Position numbers and translations under genes: made by a program. Below, piece by piece: positions 1-8,460 of a stretch of DNA of 64,000 bases. Source of the stretch: Saccharopolyspora soli (lineage in GTDB: Bacteria; Actinomycetota; Actinomycetes; Mycobacteriales; Pseudonocardiaceae). The DNA lies in contig NZ_JALBWV010000016.1 of NCBI RefSeq assembly GCF_022678645.1, forward strand, positions 62,001 through 126,000, read 5' to 3'. The notes under the pieces were generated by a model. That model did not search any database. It was not told the origin of the DNA and was given only the letters and a program-made list of their open reading frames with translations. Position 1 is the stretch's first letter. Every line of letters starts with the position of its first letter.

Positions 1-105
1 CGGCGGGTGGATGATGATGCGCAAACCCGGCGAGGGAGGCGCGAATGACCCCGCCAGACGTCCGCTTATCGGGCACCTTTGTTCACTGGCCGATACGGCA
101 TTAGC

Positions 106-981
106 GTGTCTGCCGTGTCAAGCGCTGTTGAGCTTCGCGCGCCCGGTCCGCGCGGCATCCCGCCCCTGTTCGCCCGACTGGTTGACGACGCCGCGCTGTT
201 CCCACCCGGGACCGCGGCGGTGCCGCAGGCGGTGGCCGAGCACCTCGAAGCGCGCGGCGGGGAGTACACGGGTCTGCTCGGGCCGATGCTGTGCCAGGCG
301 TCCAGGCTGGCCGAACTGATCACCGAACTGGCGAAGGTGAAGCCGAGCGCGCCGGTGCCGCTGTCCTTGGTCTGCGACACCGGATTGGGAGGTGTGCCCA
401 AGGCGCTGTCGATCATCGAGGGGCGGCAGGAGCTGCTGGCGCTGCGGATGGTCGAGATGCCAGCGCCGTCGGACGTCGACGACATCTGGCTGGAGCGGGT
501 GTCGGAGTTCGTCCCGGAAGACATCATCCGGGTGGTCGAACCGCGCCGCGGCGGCGACGGCTGGCTGGACGGCATTCGGCGGGTGGCCGAGCACGGCTGC
601 TGGCCGAAGCTGCGCTGCGGCGGGCAGACCGCTGAATCGGTGCCGTCCGTCGACGTGATCACCGACTTCCTCGCGGTGGCTGGCGCCCTCGACGTCCCGT
701 TCAAGGCCACCACCGGCCTGCACACCGCGGTGCGCAGCACCGATCCGGAGACCGGGTTCGTCCACCACGGCTTCCTCAACCTCCTGGTGGCCACGGCGCG
801 TTCGCTGTCCGGCAAGGACGTGCGGGCCGCGTTGGCCAGCACCGACGGCGAGGCGTTGGCGGAGGAGGCGGGTTCCCTCTCCGACGACGCGGCCAACGCG
901 GTGCGCGACGTGTTCGCCTCCTACGGCTCGTGCTCGTTGCAGGACCCGGTCGCCGAACTCGAAGGATTGGGGCTGCTTTGA
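106..981 (+). CDS. Unknown protein translationally coupled to fumarylacetoacetase
   Basis: This is a protein of about 291 residues that I do not recognise. It has no signal peptide, membrane segment or obvious cofactor motif, and it reads as a soluble cytoplasmic protein with alternating hydrophobic strands and helices. Its stop overlaps the start of the fumarylacetoacetase gene in a TTGA quadruplet, so the two are almost certainly co-translated. An IclR regulator follows, which suggests a role in tyrosine/homogentisate breakdown; this is inferred from context only. The start is uncertain: the frame is open from TTG 79, and GTG 106 and GTG 115 are both plausible. A TTGTTC at 79-84 with a TAGCGT 17 bases later would favour a leaderless start near 115. 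Confidence 0.75.
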   Translation: MSAVSSAVELRAPGPRGIPPLFARLVDDAALFPPGTAAVPQAVAEHLEARGGEYTGLLGPMLCQASRLAELITELAKVKPSAPVPLSLVCDTGLGGVPKALSIIEGRQELLALRMVEMPAPSDVDDIWLERVSEFVPEDIIRVVEPRRGGDGWLDGIRRVAEHGCWPKLRCGGQTAESVPSVDVITDFLAVAGALDVPFKATTGLHTAVRSTDPETGFVHHGFLNLLVATARSLSGKDVRAALASTDGEALAEEAGSLSDDAANAVRDVFASYGSCSLQDPVAELEGLGLL

Positions 982-2183
982 CCTGGATCGAGGACCCCGA
1001 GTTCGCCCCGGACAAGCCGTTCGGTCCGCAGACGCTGCCCTACGGGGTGCTGGTGACCGGCGGCGGCCCGGTCGTGGCGGTGCGGGTCGGACGGCATGCG
1101 CTGCCGCTGCGCGGCATCGCCGGGGCGCTGGGTCCTCGACTGGCCGACGTGGTCTCCGGTGGCTCGCTCGACCCGCTGCTGGCGGCGGGCCCCGCGCACT
1201 GGCACGAGCTGCGCAACCGGCTCACCGAGATCGTCACGGCGGACCGGGCGCCGACCGGTGCGGAACTGGTGCGCACCGACTGGCACACCCTGGTGCTGCC
1301 CTTCACCGTCGCCGACTACGTCGACTTCTTCTCGTGCCGGTACCACGCGGAGAACGTCAGCCGCATCCTCCGCCGCGGCGCCGCGCCGCTGGCCGAGAAC
1401 TGGTCGTACCAGCCGGTGGCCAACCACGGCCGGGCGGGCACGGTGTACGTCTCCGGCACGGACATCCACCGGCCGAGCGGGCAGCGCAAGGCCGCCGGTG
1501 ACCTGCAGCCCGCGTTCGGCCCGACCCGGCGGCTGGATTTCGAGGCGGAGGTCGGGTTCGTCTGCGGCGGCGAGCCGGTCAGCCAGGTGTCCACCGCGGA
1601 GTTCGCCGAGCACGTGTTCGGCGTGGCGCTGGTCAACGACTGGTCCGCGCGGGACGTCCAGGTGTGGGAGTCCAAGCCGCTGGGGCCGTTCCTGGCCAAG
1701 TCGTTCGCCACCTCGATCGCCGGGTGGATCACCCCGCTGGCAGCGTTCGAGCACGCGCGGGTGTCCGTGCCCGCGCCGGAGCACGCGTTGCCGTCGTACC
1801 TGGTCGAGGCCGAACCCTGGGGGCTGGACCTGCGGCTGGAGGTGCGGTGCAACGAGACGCTGCTGGCCCGGCCGCGGTTCGAGCACATGGCCTGGTCGCC
1901 AGCGCAGCAGTTGGCGCACCTGACGGTGAACGGGGCGCCGGTGCGGGCGGGTGATCTGTTCGCCTCCGGCACGGTGTCCGGCCCGGAGCGCGACCAGCGC
2001 GGCTGCCTGCTGGAGCTGACCTGGGGCGGTGCGGAACCGATCACGCTGGAAGACGGTGAGCAGCGCACCTTCCTCCAGGACGGGGACCGGGTGACACTGA
2101 GTGGCAGCGCGCCGGGCCCCGACGGGTCGGTCGTCGGGCTCGGTGAGGTGACCGGCACGGTGCTGGCCGCGGCGCGGAGGTGA
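978..2183 (+). CDS. fahA: Fumarylacetoacetase
   Basis: Hydrolyses fumarylacetoacetate to fumarate and acetoacetate, the last step of tyrosine/homogentisate catabolism, in the cytoplasm. The protein of about 401 residues is close to the usual length. Family residues visible are Asp116 and His123 in DYVDFFSCRYHAEN (matching the metal-ligand Asp126 and catalytic His133 of the mammalian enzyme), the two metal-binding glutamates in LDFEAEVGF, the Asp of NDWSARD and the Lys of FLAKSF. I chose TTG 978 because homology begins there and because it overlaps the upstream stop; the open frame extends further upstream but covers the preceding gene. An IclR regulator follows 4 bases downstream and probably controls the unit. 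Confidence 0.93.
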   Translation: MTWIEDPEFAPDKPFGPQTLPYGVLVTGGGPVVAVRVGRHALPLRGIAGALGPRLADVVSGGSLDPLLAAGPAHWHELRNRLTEIVTADRAPTGAELVRTDWHTLVLPFTVADYVDFFSCRYHAENVSRILRRGAAPLAENWSYQPVANHGRAGTVYVSGTDIHRPSGQRKAAGDLQPAFGPTRRLDFEAEVGFVCGGEPVSQVSTAEFAEHVFGVALVNDWSARDVQVWESKPLGPFLAKSFATSIAGWITPLAAFEHARVSVPAPEHALPSYLVEAEPWGLDLRLEVRCNETLLARPRFEHMAWSPAQQLAHLTVNGAPVRAGDLFASGTVSGPERDQRGCLLELTWGGAEPITLEDGEQRTFLQDGDRVTLSGSAPGPDGSVVGLGEVTGTVLAAARR

Positions 2184-2187
2184 CGCG

Positions 2188-2880
2188 ATGGTCCGACCCA
2201 GCCCCGAGCCGATCCGCGCCCCCTTGGGCTTACCGAGGGAGGCCCCACCGGCCACCAAGGAGAGTTCGCTGACCCTGGAGCGCGGGCTCAGCCTGCTGCA
2301 GGCGGTGGCGGACGCGGAGAGCGAGGCACCCAGCATCAGCGACCTGGCGGCGACCGTCGGGGTCAGCCGGGCCGCCGTGTACCGGCTGCTCGGGCCGTTG
2401 CAGAGCCGGGGCCTGGTCCGCCGGGAGGGGTCGAAGGTGCGGCTCGGACTCGGTGTGTTGTGGCTGGCCGGGCGGGTGTTGCCGCAGCTGCGCGTCGCGT
2501 CGCTGCCCGCGCTGCGCGCGCTGGCCGAGAAGGTCGGTGCGACGGTGCACCTGACGGTGGCCGACGGCAGCGAGGCGCAGGCAGTGGCGGTCGTCGAGCC
2601 GTCGTGGACGAGCTACCACGTTTCGTACCGGGTCGGCACCCGGCATCCGGTGCAGCGCGGCGCGGCGGGTCGTGCCGTCGACCTGCCGCCCGGTGGACCG
2701 CGCTGGATCACCAGCAGCGGCGATTTGCAGCCGGGTGCGTTCGGGGTAGCGGCGCCGGTGCGCGGAGTGCCGGGACTGCGCGCCAGCGTCGGCGTGGTGG
2801 CGCTGCAACCGCTGGCGCCGGAGGAGATCGGACCATTGGTGCTGGAAACCGCGGAGGCGGTCGCCGAGGCCCTGCGCTGA
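2188..2880 (+). CDS. IclR-family transcriptional regulator
   Basis: A 230-residue regulator. Residues about 28-85 form the winged HTH typical of IclR (TLERGLSLLQAV, then ISDLAATVGVSRAAVYRLL), followed by a reduced C-terminal effector domain rich in VHLTVAD/AVAVVEPS strands. The C-terminal domain is shorter than usual (IclR proteins are usually about 250 residues) and lacks the full-length ligand pocket sequence, so the effector cannot be guessed. It begins 4 bases after fahA, in the same direction, and is presumably co-transcribed with the two genes it likely regulates. A family A palindromic repeat starts 3 bases after its stop. Confidence 0.85.
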   Translation: MVRPSPEPIRAPLGLPREAPPATKESSLTLERGLSLLQAVADAESEAPSISDLAATVGVSRAAVYRLLGPLQSRGLVRREGSKVRLGLGVLWLAGRVLPQLRVASLPALRALAEKVGATVHLTVADGSEAQAVAVVEPSWTSYHVSYRVGTRHPVQRGAAGRAVDLPPGGPRWITSSGDLQPGAFGVAAPVRGVPGLRASVGVVALQPLAPEEIGPLVLETAEAVAEALR

Positions 2881-2882
2881 TA

Positions 2883-2930
2883 GGTCGTGAGTGCGCAACC
2901 GGGCTCCAACCCGGTTAAGCACTCACGACC
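2883..2930. repeat. Family A palindromic repeat, copy 1 (convergent junction)
   Basis: A 48-bp element with perfect 12-bp outer arms GGTCGTGAGTGC (2883-2894) and GCACTCACGACC (2919-2930). A nested 7-bp stem, AACCGGG (2897-2903) with CCCGGTT (2910-2916), lies inside. It fills the junction between the convergent IclR gene and the PLP-enzyme gene, so it could act as a bidirectional terminator. Related copies are at 9397, 25887, 49483 and 60239; the inner sequence is nearly identical to the copy at 25887. Confidence 0.93.
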
Positions 2931-2941
2931 GTCACCTGCGG

Positions 2942-4102
2942 TCAGCGGTCCAGGGCTTGGGCGAAGTCGGCCCAGATGTCGTCGGGTTCTTCGATGCCGA
3001 TCGAGACGCGGATGATCCCCTCGCCGATACCGACCGCGCGCAGTTGCTCGTCGCTGAGCTGACGGTGCGAGGTGCTGGCCGGGTGCAGCACCAGGGTCTC
3101 GACACCGCCCAGCGACGGACCCAGCGACGCCAGCCGGACCGCCTGCACGAACGCCAGCCCGGCTGCCCTGCTACCCAGGTCGAAGCTCAGCACGCCGCCG
3201 TTGCCGCGCAACAGCTTTCGCGCCAAGTCGTGGTCGGGGCGCGACGGCAGGCCGGGGTAGTGCACCGCCCGCACGGCCGGGTGCGCGGCGAGCCGCTCGG
3301 CGATGAACTGCGCGTTCCCGCAGTGCTGCCGCATCCGCAGCGCGAGCGTCCGAATCCCGCGCAACGTCAACCACGCCGCGAACGGGTCCACCGCCACGCC
3401 GAACTCCACCAGTTCCGGCCAGATCTCGCGGTGCAGCTCCGCATCCGCGAACACCGCGATCCCGCCGACCACGTCGGAGTGGCCACCCAGGTATTTGGTC
3501 GTCGAGTGCACGACGATGTCCGCGCCGTGCTCGATCGGGCGGCACAGCAGCGGCGTGGCGAAGGTGTTGTCCACGACGTTGATCAGTCCGGCCTCGCGGC
3601 CCACCGCGAACAGTCCGGGCAGGTCACCAACCTGGACCATGGGGTTCGAGATCGTCTCCGCGTAGAGCATCCTGGTGTTCGGCCGCAGCGCCTGGCGCGC
3701 CTCGTCCGGCCCGGACACGTAGCTGACCTCGATTCCCCAGCGGTGCACCAGGCTTTCGAAGGCGGCGAAAGTGCCGCCGTAGAGGCTGCGCTGGGCGATC
3801 ACGTGGTCGCCGGTGCGCAGCAGGGTCATCAGCAGCGCGTTGATCGCTCCCATGCCGGACGAGGTCGCGAAGCCGACCGCGCCGCCTTCGAGTTCCGCGA
3901 CGGTGTTCTCCAGCGCCCGCGCGGTCGGGTTGCCCAGGCGGCTGTAGACCGGCTCGCCGTCCGGGCGCGTCATGCCGTCGGCGAAGACGTCGGGATCGGC
4001 GAAGGCGAATCCGGAGGTCTGGTAGATCGGCACGCTCAACGGCTGGGAGTCGGGGATTTCGGGGCTTCGGACGTGGACGCATCGCGTGCTCTCGTGGGTC
4101 AT
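2942..4102 (-). CDS. Trans-sulfuration family PLP enzyme (cystathionine/methionine gamma-lyase or gamma-synthase type)
   Basis: A 386-residue enzyme of the Cys/Met-metabolism PLP family. The PLP-lysine motif STTKYLGGHSD is present, as are YSRLGNPT and the C-terminal LGGVETLVLHPAS segment. The position occupied by the catalytic cysteine of methionine gamma-lyase (LYGCTF) is Gly here (LYGGTF), as in cystathionine gamma-synthases and lyases, so those activities are more likely; the exact substrate cannot be assigned. I chose ATG 4102, where family homology begins, over an upstream extension that runs into the divergent gene. It is divergent from a MocR regulator with only 63 bases between, a common arrangement of regulator and target. 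Confidence 0.88.
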   Translation of the reverse strand: MTHESTRCVHVRSPEIPDSQPLSVPIYQTSGFAFADPDVFADGMTRPDGEPVYSRLGNPTARALENTVAELEGGAVGFATSSGMGAINALLMTLLRTGDHVIAQRSLYGGTFAAFESLVHRWGIEVSYVSGPDEARQALRPNTRMLYAETISNPMVQVGDLPGLFAVGREAGLINVVDNTFATPLLCRPIEHGADIVVHSTTKYLGGHSDVVGGIAVFADAELHREIWPELVEFGVAVDPFAAWLTLRGIRTLALRMRQHCGNAQFIAERLAAHPAVRAVHYPGLPSRPDHDLARKLLRGNGGVLSFDLGSRAAGLAFVQAVRLASLGPSLGGVETLVLHPASTSHRQLSDEQLRAVGIGEGIIRVSIGIEEPDDIWADFAQALDR

Positions 4103-4140
4103 GGCACCAGGCTCGCCGCAGGTGACTGCCGGAGAAAGCG

Positions 4141-4176
4141 CCAATTCCGATAGATTGGATCCTTGATGGACCCAAT
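4141..4176. promoter_or_regulatory. Divergent promoter/operator with three CCAAT/ATTGG boxes
   Basis: CCAAT lies at 4141-4145, ATTGG at 4154-4158 and CCAAT again at 4172-4176, giving two overlapping inverted pairs around the start of the MocR gene. TAGATT (4151-4156) resembles a -10 hexamer 9 bases before ATG 4166, which suggests a leaderless MocR transcript. Binding here would cover the MocR promoter and sit upstream of the divergent PLP-enzyme gene. Operator function is inferred. Confidence 0.5.
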
Positions 4177-5599
4177 CTCGCTGGATCGCCTCGTCGGGCT
4201 GCTCGGGCGCTGGTCGGCGCAGCGCGGCTCGCTGCAAGAGCTGCTCGCCGCCCGGCTGCGGCAGTTGATCGAGGACGGCAGCCTGCCGCCGGACACCGCG
4301 CTACCGCCGGACCGCGCGCTGGCCGGTGCGCTCGCCGTCGGCCGCAACACCGTCGTGGCCGCGTACCGGATCCTGCGCGAACAAGGGCTCCTCGAACGCC
4401 GCCAGGGCAGCGGAACCCGCGTCACCACGGCAATGCTGACCGCCGCGCGGACCGCCGCCGGTTCGGCCAGCCCGCTGTTCCTGCACCTGCTGGAACCCTC
4501 GGACGCCGCGATCCAGCTGACCTGCGCGAGCCCGTGGCTGCCGCCGCCGGAACTCGCCGAACTGCAGCCGGAAGTGACCACTCGGCTCGCCGCCGGGGTC
4601 GCGGACATGGGCTACCACCCGGCGGGCGTGCCCGACCTCCGGCAGGCGCTGGCTGATCGCTACACCTGGCGCGGCGTCCCGACCCGCGCCGAGCAGATCC
4701 TCGTCACCACTGGCGCGCAACAGGCCCTGTCACTGCTGGTCCGCCTGCTGGTCGGCCCCGGCGACGAGGTGCTGTTCGCGGCCCCGACCTATCCGGGCCT
4801 GTTCGAACCGTGCCGGGAGGCCGGTGCTCGGATCCACCCGATCCGCGCCGACGACGGGCTGGACCTGGCCAGCTACCTGCGCGCGATCGCCGACCGCCCG
4901 GCGCTGGCGTACGTGATCGCCACGTTCCACAACCCGACCGGCGAAGTGCTGTCGTCGCTGCAACGCCGTCGGCTGGTCGAAACGTGCCAGCGGCACGACG
5001 TCCCGTTGATCGACGACGAGGTGCTGGCCGAACTCGACCTCGACGAGGCGGCCCCGCCGCCGATGGCCGGTGGTCCGGTAATCAACGTCGGGTCGCTGAG
5101 CAAGCTGGTCTGGGGCGGCCTGCGGGTCGGTTGGGTGCGTGCGCCCGAACCGCTGATCACCAGGCTGGCGCGGGTCAAGGCGGCGCACGATCTCGGCAGT
5201 CCGGTGCTGGATCAATGGCTCGCTGCCGCGCTGCTCCCGCGGCTGGAAGCGGTCCGCGCGCGGCGGATCGCCGAGCTCCGCGCCCAGCGCGATCGGCTGT
5301 GCGCCGAGTTGGCCGCGAACTCGCCGTGGACCTTCCAGGTGCCGCCCGGTGGCCAGACCCTCTGGGTCAGGCTGCCCTACGGCGACGCGAGCGCCTTCGC
5401 CCAGCACGCGCTGCGGTTCGGCGTCGCGGTGCTGCCCGGCCAAACCCTGGATCCCGAGCGCCGCAGCGGCGACTGCCTGCGCATCCCGTTCCTGCTACCA
5501 CCCGCCGAACTCGCGGAGGCGGTGCACCGGCTAGCGGAAGCCTGGCGCTCCTACGACGGAACCGCGGCAGTAGCGGCGGTCAACGCAATGGTGGTCTGA
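4166..5599 (+). CDS. MocR/PdxR-type regulator (GntR HTH fused to aminotransferase fold)
   Basis: A 477-residue protein. Residues about 15-85 are a GntR winged HTH (LQELLAARLRQLIEDG, then LAVGRNTVVAAYRIL); residues about 110-470 are a fold-type I aminotransferase domain. It keeps the PLP-lysine in VGSLSKLVWGGLRVGW, the HNPTGEV segment and the DDEV aspartate. MocR proteins use the PLP domain as a sensor and often control divergent genes, here probably the trans-sulfuration enzyme. I chose ATG 4166 over the adjacent TTG 4163; a TAGATT box 9 bases upstream suggests leaderless translation. Confidence 0.9.
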   Translation: MDPISLDRLVGLLGRWSAQRGSLQELLAARLRQLIEDGSLPPDTALPPDRALAGALAVGRNTVVAAYRILREQGLLERRQGSGTRVTTAMLTAARTAAGSASPLFLHLLEPSDAAIQLTCASPWLPPPELAELQPEVTTRLAAGVADMGYHPAGVPDLRQALADRYTWRGVPTRAEQILVTTGAQQALSLLVRLLVGPGDEVLFAAPTYPGLFEPCREAGARIHPIRADDGLDLASYLRAIADRPALAYVIATFHNPTGEVLSSLQRRRLVETCQRHDVPLIDDEVLAELDLDEAAPPPMAGGPVINVGSLSKLVWGGLRVGWVRAPEPLITRLARVKAAHDLGSPVLDQWLAAALLPRLEAVRARRIAELRAQRDRLCAELAANSPWTFQVPPGGQTLWVRLPYGDASAFAQHALRFGVAVLPGQTLDPERRSGDCLRIPFLLPPAELAEAVHRLAEAWRSYDGTAAVAAVNAMVV

Positions 5600-5624
5600 G
5601 AACCCAACACCGGGCACCATTTCC

Positions 5625-5646
5625 GGCGATTTCGCGCGAAATCGCC
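5625..5646. repeat. Family B palindrome, copy 1
   Basis: A perfect 22-bp palindrome, GGCGATTTCGC and its complement, 25 bases after the MocR stop and about 240 bases before cydA. It is one of eight ATTTC-CG-GAAAT palindromes in the window. In RNA it would form a short stem with almost no loop, so it is a poor classical terminator; a protein-binding or mobile-repeat role is equally possible. Confidence 0.85.
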
Positions 5647-5788
5647 AGTAGTGCTGGTCTCCCGGCCTCGGGAATCCGTTTCGGGAATGCGTGTCGGGTG
5701 GTGCGTTGGATTTTGACTCTGCGTGTTCCTGGCCACTTTCGTAGCATTTGTTTGCCCAGCTAGTTCCGGTGGTATCTCGCGCAGAGTG

Positions 5789-5808
5789 GTCGGGACCAAG
5801 GTCCTGTT
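5789..5808. promoter_or_regulatory. Candidate DevR/DosR-type box upstream of cydA
   Basis: The core GGACCAAGGTCC (5793-5804) is a perfect 12-bp palindrome inside GTCGGGACCAAGGTCCTG. It resembles the mycobacterial DosR consensus (GGGACT-WW-AGTCC) at most conserved positions. It lies about 80 bases upstream of the cydA start, and a DevR-like two-component pair is encoded downstream of the cyd operon. The 5600-5886 interval otherwise holds one family B palindrome and no gene. The assignment is by pattern only. Confidence 0.4.
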
Positions 5809-5886
5809 CCGCAGGGGACCCTCGACTGGGGGAAAGGGGGCCCTTGCCTCTGCGAAACCGGAGGTCGCGACGGCAGGGTGGGAACC

Positions 5887-7389
5887 GTGGATCTGCTCGA
5901 CATCGCCCGCTGGCAATTCGGCATCACCACCGTCTACCACTTCCTGATGGTTCCGCTGACCATCGGACTGGCGGTGCTGGTCGCCGGAATGCAGACCGCG
6001 TGGTACCGCACCGGCAAGCAGCGCTACCTGAAGATGACCAAGTTCTGGGGCAAGCTGCTGCTGATCAACTTCGCGATGGGCGTGGTCACCGGCCTCGTGC
6101 AGGAATTCCAGTTCGGCATGGCCTGGAGTTCCTATTCCCGCTTCGTCGGTGATGTCTTCGGCGCCCCGCTGGCGATGGAGGGACTGCTCGCGTTCTTCGT
6201 CGAATCGACCTTCCTCGGCCTGTGGATCTTCGGCTGGGACCGGCTGTCCAAGGGCGTGCACCTGGCCTGCGCATGGGCGTTCTCGCTGGCCACCGTGCTG
6301 TCCGCGTACTTCATCCTGGCCGCCAACTCGTGGATGCAGCACCCGGTCGGCATCGAGCTGGTCGACGGTCGGCCCCAGTTGACCTCGATCTGGGCGATGC
6401 TGGGCAACAGCACCGTGCTAGCGGCGTTCCCGCACACCGTGTTCGGCTGCTTCGCGGTCGCCGGTTCGTTCCTGGTCGGCATCGCCGCCTGGCAGATCGC
6501 CCGGCACCACCGCAAGTCCGACCCGGGCGACGAGGACCGCCGGGCCTGGCACGGCTCGATGCGGTTGGGCGCGTGGGTCGCGGTGTTCGCCTTCGCGGGT
6601 CTGGCGATCTCCGGGGACATCCAGGGCAAGCTGATGTTCCAGCAGCAGCCGATGAAGATGGCCTCCGCGGAGGCGTTGTGCCACACCGAGGCGCCCGCCA
6701 GCTTCTCGATCTTCGCCATCGGCGACGTCAGCCGCCCCGACTGCGAGAACGTCAAGAGCGTCACGGTGCCCTACATCCTGTCCTACCTCGCGCGGGGCGA
6801 CTTCAACAGCGAGGTGCGCGGGGTGCAGGCACTGCTCCCGGAGTACCAGGCCAAGTACGGCACCCACTACCCGGACGATCCGCGGCTGGGTTCGTTCGCG
6901 GGCCAGCCGATCGACTACGTGCCGCTGCTGCCGGTGACCTACTGGGGCTTCCGGTTCATGATCGGCTTCGGCGGGCTCGCCGCGCTCGGCGCCGTGGTGG
7001 TGCTGTGGCTGACCCGGAAGCGGAGATTCCCCAGCGGCCGCCTGTGGGCGCCGTTGGCGGTGCTGAGCATCGCGCTGCCGTTCCTCGGCAACATCGCCGG
7101 TTGGGTGTTCACCGAGATGGGCCGCCAGCCGTTCGTGGTCGCGCCCAACCCGGACGCGTCGGGCGTCGATGGCGTGTGGATGTTCACCGCCGCGGCGGTG
7201 TCCTCGGGGGTCGCTCCGGGCGAGCTGCTGACCTCGGTGATCACCTTGACCGCGCTGTACGGGGTGCTGGCGGTGGTGGAGATCTTCCTGATCGTGCGCT
7301 TCGTGCGCGGCGGATTCGCCGGGGTGATGCCCCCCGAGCCGCCGGAAGGCGAGCAGAAATCCGGCGAAGCGCTGTCGTTCGCCTACTGA
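5887..7389 (+). CDS. cydA: Cytochrome bd ubiquinol/menaquinol oxidase subunit I
   Basis: Membrane subunit of cytochrome bd, the high-affinity quinol oxidase that reduces oxygen to water. It has 500 residues and about nine membrane helices. Expected haem and proton residues are visible: His18 (haem b595 side), Glu98 and Glu106 in MEGLLAFFVES, His183 in FPHTVFG, and Q-loop Lys257/Glu262 in QQPMKMASAEA. The signature is TEMGRQPF rather than the usual GRQPW, a minor oddity. GTG 5887 is preferred over GTG 5878 because an AGGGTGGG ribosome site lies just before it. It heads the cydA-cydB-cydDC operon and may be controlled by a DevR-like box at 5789. Confidence 0.95.
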   Translation: MDLLDIARWQFGITTVYHFLMVPLTIGLAVLVAGMQTAWYRTGKQRYLKMTKFWGKLLLINFAMGVVTGLVQEFQFGMAWSSYSRFVGDVFGAPLAMEGLLAFFVESTFLGLWIFGWDRLSKGVHLACAWAFSLATVLSAYFILAANSWMQHPVGIELVDGRPQLTSIWAMLGNSTVLAAFPHTVFGCFAVAGSFLVGIAAWQIARHHRKSDPGDEDRRAWHGSMRLGAWVAVFAFAGLAISGDIQGKLMFQQQPMKMASAEALCHTEAPASFSIFAIGDVSRPDCENVKSVTVPYILSYLARGDFNSEVRGVQALLPEYQAKYGTHYPDDPRLGSFAGQPIDYVPLLPVTYWGFRFMIGFGGLAALGAVVVLWLTRKRRFPSGRLWAPLAVLSIALPFLGNIAGWVFTEMGRQPFVVAPNPDASGVDGVWMFTAAAVSSGVAPGELLTSVITLTALYGVLAVVEIFLIVRFVRGGFAGVMPPEPPEGEQKSGEALSFAY

Positions 7390-7404
7390 CCGAGGGGACC
7401 TGCG

Positions 7405-8415
7405 ATGGACCTGCCCACCTTCTGGTTCTGCGTGATCGCCCTGTTCTGGCTGGGCTACCTGTTCCTGGAGGGATTCGACTTCGGGGTCGGCATGCTGCTG
7501 CCGATCCTGGGCCGCGACGAGACCGAACGGCGGGTGCTGATCAACACCATCGGCCCGGTGTGGGACGGCAACGAGGTGTGGCTGATCGTCGCTGGCGGCG
7601 CCACCTTCGCCGCTTTCCCGGGCTGGTACGCGTCCCTGTTCAGCACGGCCTACCTGCCGTTCTTGCTGCTGCTGGTGGTGCTGATCGGGCGCGGTGTGGC
7701 GTTCGAGTACCGCGGCAAGGTGGACACCCGGCGGTGGCGGCGGAACTGGGACGTCGTGATCGTGCTGGCGTCGTGGATCGCCCCGCTGGTGGTGGGCCTG
7801 GTGCTGGCCGCGAACGTGTTCGGCCTGCCGTTGGACGCCAACGGGGACCGGGTCGGCGGCTGGTGGACGATCTTCAGCGTGCCCAGCGTCGTCGGTGCGC
7901 TGGCGGTGTGCGGGTTCGCCCTGCTGCACGGCGCGATCTTCCTCGCGCTCAAGACCGAGGGCGAGATCCGGGAGCGGGCCCGGCGGTTCGCGCTGCGGGC
8001 GGGGGTGCCGTTGCTGCTTCCGGTGATCGCGCTGGTGCTGATCGCGCAGTTCTCGGAGGGCTCGACGTGGACCTGGGTGCCGCTGGTGATCGCGCTGGTG
8101 GCGGCGTTGGTCGGGCTCGGTCGGCTGCTGCGGGGCCGGGAAGGCCAGGCGTTCGCGCTGCAGGGCGTGGCGTTGACCGGAGTGGCGGTGACCCTGTTCG
8201 GCGCGCTGTGGCCGAACGTGATCCCGTCCACTTTGGACCCCGCGTGGTCGTTGTCGATCGCGGACACCGCCTCCAGCCCGTACACCCTGACCGTGATGAC
8301 CTGGGTCGCCGCGATCGGCGCCCCGGCGGTGCTGGTCTACCAGGGCTGGACCTACTGGGTGTTCCGCAAGCGCATCGGCACCAAGCACATCCCGCCGGTG
8401 CACGTCCCGTCGTAG
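7405..8415 (+). CDS. cydB: Cytochrome bd oxidase subunit II
   Basis: Second membrane subunit of cytochrome bd, pairing with CydA. The 336-residue length fits the short actinobacterial form, and it has about eight hydrophobic helices. Family hallmarks seen are the N-terminal FLEGFDFGVGMLLP segment and WDGNEVWLIVAGGATFAAFP. The gene begins 15 bases after cydA with a GAGGGGA ribosome site and is followed after 45 bases, which hold a family B palindrome, by cydDC. Operon membership is clear from spacing and direction. Confidence 0.95.
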   Translation: MDLPTFWFCVIALFWLGYLFLEGFDFGVGMLLPILGRDETERRVLINTIGPVWDGNEVWLIVAGGATFAAFPGWYASLFSTAYLPFLLLLVVLIGRGVAFEYRGKVDTRRWRRNWDVVIVLASWIAPLVVGLVLAANVFGLPLDANGDRVGGWWTIFSVPSVVGALAVCGFALLHGAIFLALKTEGEIRERARRFALRAGVPLLLPVIALVLIAQFSEGSTWTWVPLVIALVAALVGLGRLLRGREGQAFALQGVALTGVAVTLFGALWPNVIPSTLDPAWSLSIADTASSPYTLTVMTWVAAIGAPAVLVYQGWTYWVFRKRIGTKHIPPVHVPS

Positions 8416-8423
8416 CCAGCCGC

Positions 8424-8441
8424 CGATTTCGCGCGAAATCG
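8424..8441. repeat. Family B palindrome, copy 2 (inside cyd operon)
   Basis: A perfect 18-bp palindrome, CGATTTCGC plus its complement, between cydB and cydDC, ending 8 bases before the cydDC ribosome site at 8450. Because it lies inside an operon, a strong terminator role is unlikely; it might tune the ratio of oxidase to transporter message. Confidence 0.85.
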
Positions 8442-8460
8442 TCCACCGCAGGAGTGCGTG

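Noticed and set aside
5600-5886. A Rex operator before cydA
   Set aside because: I searched for TTGTGA-N-TCACAA-like palindromes and found none. The only clear palindromes are the family B repeat and the GGACCAAGGTCC site.
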